Assembly: GCF_034555935.1 (NCBI RefSeq)
Contig: NZ_JAYDCJ010000003.1
Coordinates: forward strand, 1,984,001-2,048,000
Length of the DNA stretch: 64,000 nucleotides
Reading direction: 5' to 3'
Source: Marinobacter qingdaonensis
Lineage (GTDB): Bacteria > Pseudomonadota > Gammaproteobacteria > Pseudomonadales > Oleiphilaceae
A program made the translations under genes and the position numbers. Positions 54,669 to 63,290 of the stretch are shown in pieces (position 1 is the first letter of the stretch; every line of letters starts with the position of its first letter). A model generated the notes under the pieces. The model ran no database searches, was not told the origin of the DNA, and saw only the letters and a program-made list of their open reading frames with translations.

Positions 54669-57600
54669 CCGATCACCAACCCTCGCAAGAGACACCCGAA
54701 GCGCCCGAGTCCGGCCGTCGCTCCCTGTGGTTCTGGGTACTCGTCGGCCTTGGGGTGCTGGTGTTGCTGCCAGTGCTGCTACTGGTGCTGATCCTGCTGG
54801 CCCTGAAATCCGAGACCGGTACCGCCTGGGTCATCGACCAGGTCCCGGGCCTGCAGGTCACCGACGGTCGAGGCTCCTTGCTGGATCAATGGCGGGCGGC
54901 CGATCTGGTCTGGCAGGGCTATGGTGCGGATGTCCGGGTGCAGGCCCCGGTGATCGCCTGGTCTCCATCCTGCCTGTTCAGCAAACAGGTGTGCCTGGAT
55001 ACCCTGAAAGCCGACACCATCGACGTGTCCGTGGAGCCATCGGCCGACCCGGGCGCGTCCGAAACTCCCTTGGCGCTGCCCGATGTGGACATCCCGATGG
55101 GCCTGCGCATCGGTGAGGTGGATCTGGGCCAGTTCACCTTCAACCAGAACCGCATCTGGGACCGTCTGGAATTGTCGGCCGGTGGCTCGGGCGCGGAGTG
55201 GCGGATCGATCGGGCCCAGTACCGGTTGGACGACTATGTCCTGGGCCTGTCCGGGCGGATTGAGACCCGCCGGGACTGGCCACTGGCGCTGGAGCTGACC
55301 GCGAGCCTGCCGCCACCCGCCGGTGACCGCTGGTCGCTGAATCTCGATCTGTCTGGCAGTGTCCGGGATCTGCGCCTGAGCGGGCGCAGTCAGGGCTACC
55401 TCGAGGCCCGACTGCAGGGGCAGGTGTCGCCCCTGGACGAGCGCCTGCCGGCGCGTTTGCGGGTCGACTCCAAAGAATTTCTCGCGCTGGCGGACTTGCC
55501 CGCCACCCTGACCCTCCAAGACTGGTTCCTGGAAGCCAGGGGCAGTCTGGCGCAGGGCTTCCGCACCCGAGCGCGGGCGACTCTGCCGGGCACCGAAGGT
55601 GCTATCAACCTGTCCCTCGACGGCAACGTGGGCACCGAGGCGGCCCGGGATCTGGAGCTACAGCTGCGCACCCAGAACGGGGATAAGCAGGGCCAGTTGC
55701 GGGTGACCGGCGCCGTCCGCTGGCTGGATGGCCTGCAAGCCAACGCCGATCTGCAACTCGACCGCTTTCCCTGGTATTCCTTGCTGCCGGACCTGGAGCC
55801 ACCGCCGGTGCGCCTGAACCGGCTGGACGGCTCGGTCACCTGGGATGACGGCCAGTATCACGCCAAGCTCAAGGCCGACGTGGAAGGGCCCCAGGGCCAG
55901 GCGTCACTGTCATCAACCGTGGATGGCGATCTCACCGAGACCCGGTTGTCCGACCTGATGGTGACCACCGGCGCCGGCGCCCTGTCTGGTGACGGTAAGG
56001 TCAACTTCGCGGGCCCGCTGACCTGGCAGGCGGCGTTGCGCCTGGAGGATTTCAATCCCGGTTATTGGGTACCCGCACTGGAAGCCAGTCTCAGCGGGGA
56101 TATCTCGACCGAGGGCCAGTTGCGGGAAGGCCGCCACCCTGCGGTCAAGGCCCAGTGGCAGTTGGCGGGTCAATGGCAGCAGCAGCCCGCCGAGGCCAGT
56201 GGCGCCCTGGACTCGTCGAGCGGTAGTTGGCAGTTGTCCGATCTGGCCGTCTCGGTGGGGGATAATCGCATCGAGGGTTCTGGAGCCTGGGGCGAGGAAC
56301 TGGCCGGCAAGCTCCGGCTGGACCTGCCGGCACCGGAGCAACTGCTGGCCGGATTGGCCGGTCAGGTTCAAGCCGAGGTATCGGTGGCCGGCACCCTGGA
56401 TAATCCCACCGGTGACCTGAGCCTGCGGGCCCGGGATCTGGCCTGGCAGGATACCCTGGAACTGGGGGGGCTGGAGCTCGACGCGGCGCTGAAGCCGGGC
56501 TGGCGATTGTCGAGCCGCATCGACGCCTCCGCCATCGAGTCGGCGGGCCAGCAACTGGAGTCCCTGAGGCTCACCGGCTCCGGAACCCGGGAGCAGCACC
56601 GTGTCGAAATCCTGGCGGAGCACGCCGAGGCCGCCATGGCCCTGGTCTTTGCCGGCGGCTTCCAGGGTGCCGCCTGGGACGCTTGGCAGGGCGCACTGGC
56701 CCAAGGCCGGATTGAGGTGCCGCAGCAGAATCAGCGCTGGGATCTGCAGGCGCCCGCGTCGCTGGCCTATCAGCACGGCCCGGGCAAACTCACCTTCGGC
56801 GCCCATTGCTGGCAGTGGCAGCAAAGCAGCGTCTGCGCCGACGATCAGGTGCTGCTGCCGACCCCAAGCATCGCCTACCGCATCCGCAACGTGCCGACCT
56901 CGGCCCTGGATCCGGTGATGCCGGAACGCCTGCGCTGGCTCGGCAGCCTCAATGGCGACATCGATGTGACCATGGCCGACGGTGGCCCGCGGGGGCAGAT
57001 CCGGGTCGACGCGGGCAGCGGTCAGTTCGAGGTGCAGGTCGAGGGCGACGAGTGGGAGACGCTGGCCTACGAGCGCTTCACCGTGGCCCTGGGCCTCAAG
57101 CCTGAGCAGGCGGATCTGGAGCTGCGGCTGGCTGGCCCCAGCCTTGGTGAACTGGCGGTCGACGTCGGCGTGGATCCGAGATCGTCCGAGCGCCGGATTC
57201 AGGGTCAGTTCAGCCTGGAACGGCTCGACATTGCCCTGGCCGGGATCTTTGCCGGCCTGGACGAGGTCGCCGGCCAGATCCAGGGGCGCGGTACCCTGTC
57301 CGGTCCGCTGTTGAAACCGGCGGTGGAGGGCGAGCTGTCGCTCACCGGCGGCCGCATCGTGGATCCACGCCTGCCCATCCCCGTGGAGGAAGTGGTCGCG
57401 ACCCTGACGCTGAACGGCTATGCCGCCGACCTCAGCGGGCGGATCCAGAGCAGCGAGCGCGGCCAGACCCGCCTGGACGGCCGCGTGAGCTGGGAGGGCG
57501 CGCCGGAGGGCGAGATTGCGATCAAGGGCGAACGCGTGCCCTTCAGTCTGGAGCCATACGCCCAGCTGGAGTTGGCGCCGGACCTGGTCGTCGCCTTTGG

Positions 57601-58426
57601 TCAGGGCGATCTGAAGGTTACCGGCCAGTTGGCGGTGCCGCGCGGCAGCATCGAGATCAAGGGGCTGCCGCCCCAGGCCATTTCCGTGACTGAGGACGAG
57701 GTCATCGTGGGGGTGGAGCCGGAACAGCCGGTCATCCGCAGCATCAATATGGACGTCACGGTGGTGGTCGGTGAGGACGAGGTGAGTTTCGTCGCCTTCG
57801 GCGTGACCGGAAACCTCGAGGGCACCCTGCGCATTGGCAACGATATGGACACCCGCGGCACCCTGCAGCTGGTCGATGGCCAGTACGAGAAATTTGGTCA
57901 GGAACTGGAGCTGCGAACCGCCCGTATCCTGTTCGTCGGTAATCTGACCCAGCCCTATCTGGATATCGAGGCCATTCGCCGGGTGGACACGGTGGTTGCC
58001 GGTATCCGATTGAGCGGGCCGGTACAGGCGCCGGAGACCGAAATTTTCTCCAGCCCCGACATGCCCCAGACCGATGCGCTGTCGTACCTGGTGCTCGGTC
58101 GACCGCCGCAAAGCCAGGGCGATCAGGGCCAGATGAGTGGGGCGGCCATATCCCTCGGCCTGACCCAGGCCAACAAGGTGACCGGCAAACTGGGCGAGGA
58201 GATCGGCATCCAGCAGTTGATGCTGGAAACCGAAGGCAGCGGCGAGCAGACCTCGGTGGTCGCCAGCGGCTATCTGACCGATGAGCTGAGCGTGCGCTAC
58301 GGGGTGGGGGTGTTCGAGCCTATCACGACGGTGGCGTTGCGCTACGACCTGACCCGCAACATCTACGTCGAGGCGGCCAGTGGCCTGGCCGCCTCGCTGG
58401 ACATCTTCTACACCCGGGACTTCTAG
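54665..58426 (+). CDS. tamB: Translocation and assembly module protein TamB
   Basis: 1253 residues, usual for TamB. A single N-terminal membrane helix (about 20-48) anchors a long beta-rich periplasmic chain (AsmA/TamB-like) that ends in the DUF490 domain with DALSYLVLGRPPQSQGDQGQ and RIGNDMDTRGTLQLVDGQYE and the final FYTRDF. It bridges the inner membrane to TamA and is now seen as a phospholipid conduit. The GTG start overlaps the tamA stop (GTGA), so translation is coupled. There are 2 bases between its stop and that of the convergent SIMPL gene. Confidence 0.94.
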   Translation: MTDHQPSQETPEAPESGRRSLWFWVLVGLGVLVLLPVLLLVLILLALKSETGTAWVIDQVPGLQVTDGRGSLLDQWRAADLVWQGYGADVRVQAPVIAWSPSCLFSKQVCLDTLKADTIDVSVEPSADPGASETPLALPDVDIPMGLRIGEVDLGQFTFNQNRIWDRLELSAGGSGAEWRIDRAQYRLDDYVLGLSGRIETRRDWPLALELTASLPPPAGDRWSLNLDLSGSVRDLRLSGRSQGYLEARLQGQVSPLDERLPARLRVDSKEFLALADLPATLTLQDWFLEARGSLAQGFRTRARATLPGTEGAINLSLDGNVGTEAARDLELQLRTQNGDKQGQLRVTGAVRWLDGLQANADLQLDRFPWYSLLPDLEPPPVRLNRLDGSVTWDDGQYHAKLKADVEGPQGQASLSSTVDGDLTETRLSDLMVTTGAGALSGDGKVNFAGPLTWQAALRLEDFNPGYWVPALEASLSGDISTEGQLREGRHPAVKAQWQLAGQWQQQPAEASGALDSSSGSWQLSDLAVSVGDNRIEGSGAWGEELAGKLRLDLPAPEQLLAGLAGQVQAEVSVAGTLDNPTGDLSLRARDLAWQDTLELGGLELDAALKPGWRLSSRIDASAIESAGQQLESLRLTGSGTREQHRVEILAEHAEAAMALVFAGGFQGAAWDAWQGALAQGRIEVPQQNQRWDLQAPASLAYQHGPGKLTFGAHCWQWQQSSVCADDQVLLPTPSIAYRIRNVPTSALDPVMPERLRWLGSLNGDIDVTMADGGPRGQIRVDAGSGQFEVQVEGDEWETLAYERFTVALGLKPEQADLELRLAGPSLGELAVDVGVDPRSSERRIQGQFSLERLDIALAGIFAGLDEVAGQIQGRGTLSGPLLKPAVEGELSLTGGRIVDPRLPIPVEEVVATLTLNGYAADLSGRIQSSERGQTRLDGRVSWEGAPEGEIAIKGERVPFSLEPYAQLELAPDLVVAFGQGDLKVTGQLAVPRGSIEIKGLPPQAISVTEDEVIVGVEPEQPVIRSINMDVTVVVGEDEVSFVAFGVTGNLEGTLRIGNDMDTRGTLQLVDGQYEKFGQELELRTARILFVGNLTQPYLDIEAIRRVDTVVAGIRLSGPVQAPETEIFSSPDMPQTDALSYLVLGRPPQSQGDQGQMSGAAISLGLTQANKVTGKLGEEIGIQQLMLETEGSGEQTSVVASGYLTDELSVRYGVGVFEPITTVALRYDLTRNIYVEAASGLAASLDIFYTRDF

Positions 58427-58428
58427 GG

Positions 58429-59112
58429 TCAGTCCAGCTCGAAGGTGGCGTTGACGGTGGCGTGTACTTCCCGGACACCGACGCTGGAAACGGTGTCGGA
58501 CCGGCCCTTGGCCTCTGCCATCATGACCGGCACGGGCCGAAAGCCGCCGTTGACGTTGATCGAGACCACATCGCCACAGGAGGACTGCAATTCCCGGGCA
58601 ACAAACTCACAGCGGGCGCGCGCGTCGGCAATGGCCTTGGCCAGCGCCTGCTGCTCCAGTCCCGCCTCGTCTGAGTGGAAGAATTGGCCCGCGCCCAGGT
58701 GGTAGTTCATGCCGATCGTCTGCGCCTGCTCCAGCAAGGGGTTGAGCAGGGACAGATCACTGATTTCAAAACTGACCGTCTGTGATGCCACCGCCCGCTG
58801 GCGTGGCTCCTCGCCCCGTTCACTGCCCGGCAGGGTACGGGAGTAAAGGTTGACCATGGCGTCGGTGTAATCCTGCAACTGGGGCTGGTACTCGGCGATG
58901 CCCTCGCGCCACTGGTCCATCATCTCTGCCACCTGTTCGGTGGCCCGCTGGGGCAGTTCGTGCTCGGCGCTGGCGGTGAACTGCAGGCGCGCGCTGTCCG
59001 GCTGGTAGCGCACGCTGCCTTCGCCGCTCAGGGATACTTCGCCGGCGACGGCCAGGGCCGGGCCCAGGGTCATGGCCAGCAGCAGGCCAGACAGTGAAAG
59101 CGAACGGTTCAT
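58429..59112 (-). CDS. SIMPL-domain (DUF541) periplasmic protein
   Basis: 227 residues. A signal peptide (SLSLSGLLLAMTLGPALAVA) precedes the SIMPL domain: GEVSLSGEGSVRYQPDSARL, QTVSFEISDLSLLNPLLEQA, and ALAKAIADARARCEFVAREL, ending VREVHATVNATFELD. Related proteins form ring-like periplasmic or outer-membrane oligomers; the role is not clear. The ATG overlaps the stop of the upstream peptidase C26-type gene (ATGA), so it is translationally coupled to that operon. Confidence 0.88.
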   Translation of the reverse strand: MNRSLSLSGLLLAMTLGPALAVAGEVSLSGEGSVRYQPDSARLQFTASAEHELPQRATEQVAEMMDQWREGIAEYQPQLQDYTDAMVNLYSRTLPGSERGEEPRQRAVASQTVSFEISDLSLLNPLLEQAQTIGMNYHLGAGQFFHSDEAGLEQQALAKAIADARARCEFVARELQSSCGDVVSINVNGGFRPVPVMMAEAKGRSDTVSSVGVREVHATVNATFELD

Positions 59113-59873
59113 GGCGACTCCTCCTCTGAATGCGAATGGCGATCTGGCTCCGCGGGTTCCGGTTCCAGTCGGCTAAGCTTGAAGTCCAGGGCGGCCTGGA
59201 CGAACTCCTTGAAGATCCGGCGGTGTCCGCCGTGGTAAAGCAGGTATTCCGGGTGCCATTGCACTCCCATCAACCACTGCTCGTGGGTGTTCTCGATCGC
59301 CTGCACGAACAGATCGTTATCCACCGCCACCACCCGCAGGTTATTGCCCAGGCGCTTGATGGCCTGGCTGTGGATGCGGTTGGCGCCAATGACGGCCGAT
59401 TGCATCAGTCGGCCCAGCCGGCTGGTTTTCACCAGTCGCACCGTCTGCATGGGCAGGAGCAGGGGCCGGTGCCGGGTATTGACCCGAAGCGGGGTCACGT
59501 TCTGGCACAGGGAGCCACCGTGGAACACGTTGATGAACTGAGCGCCCCGACAGATGCCGAGCACCGGAATGCCGATGCGCTCGGCCTCCTGCAGGAGCCG
59601 GCGATCGGTGGCATCGCGTTTGCGGTCGTAACGGGCCGTCACCTGTGGCTGCTGGTCGTAGCATTCCGGGTGCACATGGGTACCTCCGGACAGCACCAGC
59701 CCGTCCAGCAGGGCGACATCGGTGCGGGAACCGGGACGAATGTAGTGGGTGCGGGCGCCGTGCATCCGTAGCCCCAGGCTGATCAGCCGATGGGCGGTGC
59801 TGCGACGGGCGGGCCCGCTGATGCCGATGGTTAGTCCGGGCAGCTCGTCGCCGGTTTCCGTTGCCTCAGACAT
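59109..59873 (-). CDS. Peptidase C26 / class I glutamine amidotransferase-like protein
   Basis: 254 residues. The GATase1/C26 fold is clear: VLSGGTHVHPECYDQQPQ, nucleophile Cys108 in LGICRGAQFINVFHGGSL, and catalytic His207/Glu209 in MGVQWHPEYL. This matches the gamma-glutamyl-GABA hydrolase (PuuD-like) group. The protein may cut gamma-glutamyl or similar amide bonds. Its ATG lies 8 bases inside the end of the upstream amidoligase gene, and its stop overlaps the SIMPL gene, so the three are coupled. The C-terminus is acidic and His-rich. A paired hydrolase for the amidoligase product is inferred. Confidence 0.9.
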   Translation of the reverse strand: MSEATETGDELPGLTIGISGPARRSTAHRLISLGLRMHGARTHYIRPGSRTDVALLDGLVLSGGTHVHPECYDQQPQVTARYDRKRDATDRRLLQEAERIGIPVLGICRGAQFINVFHGGSLCQNVTPLRVNTRHRPLLLPMQTVRLVKTSRLGRLMQSAVIGANRIHSQAIKRLGNNLRVVAVDNDLFVQAIENTHEQWLMGVQWHPEYLLYHGGHRRIFKEFVQAALDFKLSRLEPEPAEPDRHSHSEEESP

Positions 59874-60867
59874 ACCCTTTGCTTTGCAGCCAGTCCGTGG
59901 TGGTTTCCAGCCAACTGTGGGTGAGGTTGTGCAGGTTCAGCTTGCTCCGTTCCCGGTACAGGCTGCGCAACTCGGCCAGCTGGTCGGCATCGGCCGCAAT
60001 CCGCTCCAGGATCACCCAGTCGTTCCAGACACTGGCCAGGTCCCAGTCGTCGTTGTCGATGTCGCAGTCGGGCAGCCGGTAGTGCAGGGTCGGCCGGCTC
60101 TTGATCCGCGGGTCGTCGACGTGCTCGGCCAGCAGGTCCGCGTCCAGATGGGCGAACAGCGGCAGCAGGTCCAGGGCGCGATTGCGGGTCGGGTTGTACT
60201 TCAGGTAATCCCGCATCAACTGGGCCTGGTCCGGAGCGTAGTCGTCGTCCATCAGCAGGTCGACGTACCTGCTGCTCCAGGGTTCGATGTAGGTGGTGAA
60301 TTTCCGGCTGATGTCGAGCTGGTGCCGGGATTTCAGCCAGTCGTACAGCGCAGCAAACGCCTGGAAATAGCGAACCAGGGTGGCTGGTTCCAGGTCCGGC
60401 AATTCCGGGTTCAGCTGCAGGCCGAAGGCGTAGTAGATCGCCTCGCGGCTGCCCAGTGCGCCGGCGTCGCGCAGCTTTTCCATCATCGCCTGGATTCGCG
60501 GCACGGCCGAGAAGGGCACCGGCGGACTGACAATTTCCAGAGGAACGATGCGCTCCGCGGCGGCATCAATGACTTCCATGGCCTGTCCACCCAATTCCCG
60601 GATCGATTCAGGCAGCCGATCGTCGGTCAGATCCAGATCCTTGATGGGGTCGGAATCCAGCTCGATGGTGAAGTCCCCGAGGTCGGTTGCCAGCCGGGAC
60701 ACGTAACGGGAGGTCAGCTCCGGTTCTGCCTCAAGGAAACGCGCCACCAGTTGCACCAGTTCGTCGTAACCGAGTCCCGATAACTCGATCTCGATGCCAA
60801 CTCGGCGTTCCTTGCCCTCCGCAGTGTGGAGGTTGTCGGGCATGTTGCACTCGCTGGAATGACTCAT
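59866..60867 (-). CDS. Amidoligase-like enzyme (glutamine synthetase/GCS fold)
   Basis: 333 residues, AGGGAG before the ATG at 60867. The N-terminal strand [20 protein letters not shown] (about 21-40), acidic FTIELDSDP (about 67-75), [20 protein letters not shown], and [20 protein letters not shown] are the features of the amidoligase branch of the GS/carboxylate-amine-ligase fold, which makes amide bonds using ATP. No membrane or signal segment, so it acts in the cytoplasm. Published analyses of this family pair it with a class I amidotransferase-like partner, as here. The amide product is unknown. First gene in the three-gene operon; it is divergent from lexA. Confidence 0.83.
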   Translation of the reverse strand: MSHSSECNMPDNLHTAEGKERRVGIEIELSGLGYDELVQLVARFLEAEPELTSRYVSRLATDLGDFTIELDSDPIKDLDLTDDRLPESIRELGGQAMEVIDAAAERIVPLEIVSPPVPFSAVPRIQAMMEKLRDAGALGSREAIYYAFGLQLNPELPDLEPATLVRYFQAFAALYDWLKSRHQLDISRKFTTYIEPWSSRYVDLLMDDDYAPDQAQLMRDYLKYNPTRNRALDLLPLFAHLDADLLAEHVDDPRIKSRPTLHYRLPDCDIDNDDWDLASVWNDWVILERIAADADQLAELRSLYRERSKLNLHNLTHSWLETTTDWLQSKGYV

Positions 60868-60982
60868 AGAACTCCCTAACCGGTCGTTTCAGGTGGAATC
60901 ACCATATCACAATCCTTGCAGGACATATGGTTACGCCGGTGACACAAAAATCCGGGGGCGAGGGTTTACACTGGATAAAACA

Positions 60983-61016
60983 CTGTATATAGTCAGTTCA
61001 CTGTATAAAAAAACAG
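60983..61016. promoter_or_regulatory. SOS (LexA) boxes upstream of lexA
   Basis: CTGTATAAAAAAACAG at 61001-61016 fits CTGT-N8-ACAG exactly. A second box at 60983-60998 (CTGTATATAGTCAGTT) has only the left half. They lie 66-99 bases before the lexA start. The amidoligase operon starts on the other side, so it could in principle be touched too. Confidence 0.85.
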
Positions 61017-61081
61017 GCCGGAGACTTCGCTTCGTATGCGACGGAGTGGGGCCTACCACGGAACCCAGATGGAGTAGCTCA

Positions 61082-61693
61082 ATGAAGCTGACAGCAAGGC
61101 AAGCTCAGGTGCTGGACATCATCCGGCGGTATCTGGACGAAACCGGGTACCCGCCCACCCGCGCGGAGATCGCCGCTGAGCTCGGGTTTCGCTCGGCCAA
61201 CGCCGCCGAAGAGCACTTGCGGGCCCTGGCGCGCAAGGGTGCCATTGAGATGGTGCCAGGCGCCAGCCGCGGAATCCGGCTGCCGGAAGCGGAAGAGGAC
61301 CTGGGGCTTCCAGTCATCGGTCAGGTGGCGGCAGGCAGCCCGATCCTCGCCCAGGAACACATTGAGGATCACGTCACCCTGGCGCCTGAGTTCTTCTCGC
61401 CGTCCGCCGATTACCTGCTGCGGGTGCGTGGCATGAGTATGAAGGACATCGGCATTCTCGATGGCGATCTGCTGGCGGTGCACCGCACCCAAGATGTTCA
61501 CAACGGTCAGGTGGTGGTTGCGCGAGTCGGTGAGGAAGAGGTGACGGTCAAGCGCTTCCGCAAGGAAGGCTCCAAGGTTTATCTGATTGCCGAGAACGAC
61601 GAGTTCGCGCCGATCGAGGTGGATCTGACCGAGCAGCAACTCTTTATTGAAGGATTGGGGGTAGGGGTCATTCGGCGCTCGGATCTTCATTGA
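61082..61693 (+). CDS. lexA: LexA repressor
   Basis: 203 residues from the ATG at 61082; an earlier in-frame start is not LexA-like. N-terminal winged helix ([40 protein letters not shown]), self-cleavage site Ala84-Gly85 in QVAAGSP, catalytic Ser119 in [11 protein letters not shown], and Lys near 156 in VTVKRF. It represses DNA-damage genes and is cleaved with RecA help. Two SOS-type boxes upstream mean self-control. sulA follows 41 bases later, so they form an operon as in Pseudomonas. Confidence 0.97.
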   Translation: MKLTARQAQVLDIIRRYLDETGYPPTRAEIAAELGFRSANAAEEHLRALARKGAIEMVPGASRGIRLPEAEEDLGLPVIGQVAAGSPILAQEHIEDHVTLAPEFFSPSADYLLRVRGMSMKDIGILDGDLLAVHRTQDVHNGQVVVARVGEEEVTVKRFRKEGSKVYLIAENDEFAPIEVDLTEQQLFIEGLGVGVIRRSDLH

Positions 61694-61734
61694 TCGCGCG
61701 GGTGAGTCACGGACAGTCAGGGGGCAGGTGAATC

Positions 61735-62226
61735 ATGGAACAAATGAGCTTCAATCAGAATCTGGCGTACCAGCAGAGTGCTTTGTCGCGGGCGGTGCCG
61801 GTGTCGGCCGGTGGTGAACGTCGATCCGTGATTCGTACCCGCCCGAAGCCGGCCCAGCGCGAACCGGCGGTCGCTGGCAACGTTACCGAGATCATTTTGC
61901 CGGAAGGGCAGGTGGAGAATTTTCAGTTGCTGCTGCCGATGCTGACCCAGCTCAATCAGGAAAAGCGCTGGCTGGCATGGATTGATCCGCCCCAGGCCCT
62001 GGTCAGTAAATGGCAGAAAATGCATGGCATTGTTGCCGGCGAATTGCTGGTGCTGCGTTCGACGCCGGATCACTCCGCCCAGGAGTTGGCCGAGCGCGCC
62101 TTGAGTGCCGGCACCTGTCACGCGGTGGTGATGTGGACCCGTAAGCTGGGTCGGCCCGCTTTCGACGCGTTGCAGCGGGCATCAGCGGCGGGCAACAGTC
62201 ACGGTGTGATTCTGCGCCAGCGCTGA
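61735..62226 (+). CDS. sulA: SOS cell-division inhibitor SulA
   Basis: 163 residues. A variable N-terminus is followed by the SulA/RecA-like fold: TEIILPEGQVENFQLLLPML, TQLNQEKRWLAWIDPPQ, and HAVVMWTRKLGRPAFDALQR. It blocks FtsZ ring assembly after DNA damage. The likely start is the ATG at 61735, but the second Met at codon 4 is also possible. It is directly downstream of lexA, and is under the same SOS control. Confidence 0.93.
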   Translation: MEQMSFNQNLAYQQSALSRAVPVSAGGERRSVIRTRPKPAQREPAVAGNVTEIILPEGQVENFQLLLPMLTQLNQEKRWLAWIDPPQALVSKWQKMHGIVAGELLVLRSTPDHSAQELAERALSAGTCHAVVMWTRKLGRPAFDALQRASAAGNSHGVILRQR

Positions 62227-62272
62227 GCTGTTGGGGCGCCGCCGTCTGCCCACCCGGGCGCGGCGCCTTGCA

Positions 62273-62533
62273 TCAGTGCAGGGTGTAGGAGGGGTGAGCG
62301 TCGGTCGCCTCGGGTTCCTCGTCTTCCAGTTCAATATCGTGAGCTACGTTACCCACGGCTTCGATACCGGCCGCGATCATCGCCTTGGCGACATTCATGT
62401 CGCGGTCTTCCATCATCTCCCGCGCTTCGTCGGAAAAGGAAATCTTCACAAGCGGCGCACTGTCGTCGTCGATGCGGCGCAGCGCGTAATCTCCGTTACT
62501 CAGTTGTACGATTTCAAAAAAAGATGGTGACAT
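62273..62533 (-). CDS. Small conserved protein (lexA-sulA neighbour)
   Basis: 86 residues, acidic, no membrane or signal segment (MSPSFFEIVQLSNGDYALRR start; acidic tail with EDEEPEATD). It resembles a short protein next to sulA in Pseudomonas aeruginosa (PA3009 region), judged by position and length. Unknown function. Convergent with sulA, in the same direction as the DUF6586-like gene. Confidence 0.72.
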   Translation of the reverse strand: MSPSFFEIVQLSNGDYALRRIDDDSAPLVKISFSDEAREMMEDRDMNVAKAMIAAGIEAVGNVAHDIELEDEEPEATDAHPSYTLH

Positions 62534-62583
62534 TCGTTAAACCTTTTCTGTGATTCGACCCGGGCTACCTGCGGCTTGCGCGG

Positions 62584-63072
62584 TTACCACTCGCTGTGCC
62601 GCTCTTCCAGGTCGTCGGCAAATTTCTTCATGGCGTCCAGCGTGGCTCGTAGGCCCGCGCTGGAGCGATCTGGCCCGGCGGCGGCTGACACCGCGATGAT
62701 GTTGTCGGCGCTGACCGTCTTTTTGGTCGCTGGCGGGCGGCTCTGTACCGCCTCGAGTTGTTCCAGGTGGTTCCACCAGCTGCTGCCTTGCCTGGCCAGC
62801 TCCTGCAACAGCCCCAGCTCGCTGGCCTCGGTGCCGACCAGGTCCGCCAGCGCCTCCAGGTTGTCCGGCTCGCCGCTGCGATGCTGGTACAGGCGGGCGA
62901 CCATCACGAGCAACAGGCGCCGGGCCCGCAGCAACAGCTCGGTGGCCCCCTGCAGTGCCGCCTCCTGCCTCAGGGCGCTGTGGGGGGCGTCAGCGGGCGT
63001 GCCAGAGTCGTCCAGCAGCGTCCGGGCCAGGAACAGTTTCTGTGAAACCAGTGAATGCCATTGTGAGGCCAT
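62584..63072 (-). CDS. DUF6586-like conserved protein
   Basis: 162 residues from the ATG at 63072 (MASQWHSLVSQKLFLARTLL); a longer open frame exists upstream. Helical, with ALQGATELLLRARRLLLVMV, which looks amphipathic, and SSWWNHLEQLEAVQSRPPAT. It matches, by layout and position, a hypothetical protein near lexA-sulA in Pseudomonas (PA3010 region), where topA follows; here the next gene rightward is a DUF1329 gene. The role is unknown. Confidence 0.75.
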   Translation of the reverse strand: MASQWHSLVSQKLFLARTLLDDSGTPADAPHSALRQEAALQGATELLLRARRLLLVMVARLYQHRSGEPDNLEALADLVGTEASELGLLQELARQGSSWWNHLEQLEAVQSRPPATKKTVSADNIIAVSAAAGPDRSSAGLRATLDAMKKFADDLEERHSEW

Positions 63073-63290
63073 AAGATACCTGTAAACAGCCGGTGGTCCG
63101 ACCCACCGCAAAGTCAATCCGCCATCCTACCATTTCGACGGCGCAATTTCCTCCCCTCGCTCTGTCACCGTCTGTGTCACAAGAAAATACACATCATCAC
63201 TTGAAACGGTCGTTTGAATTTGGCAAAAAGGCCGCCGGTTGCGCCAGGGCCAGCCAGACACACTGCATGATATTCGGGAGGAGAAAGGGA

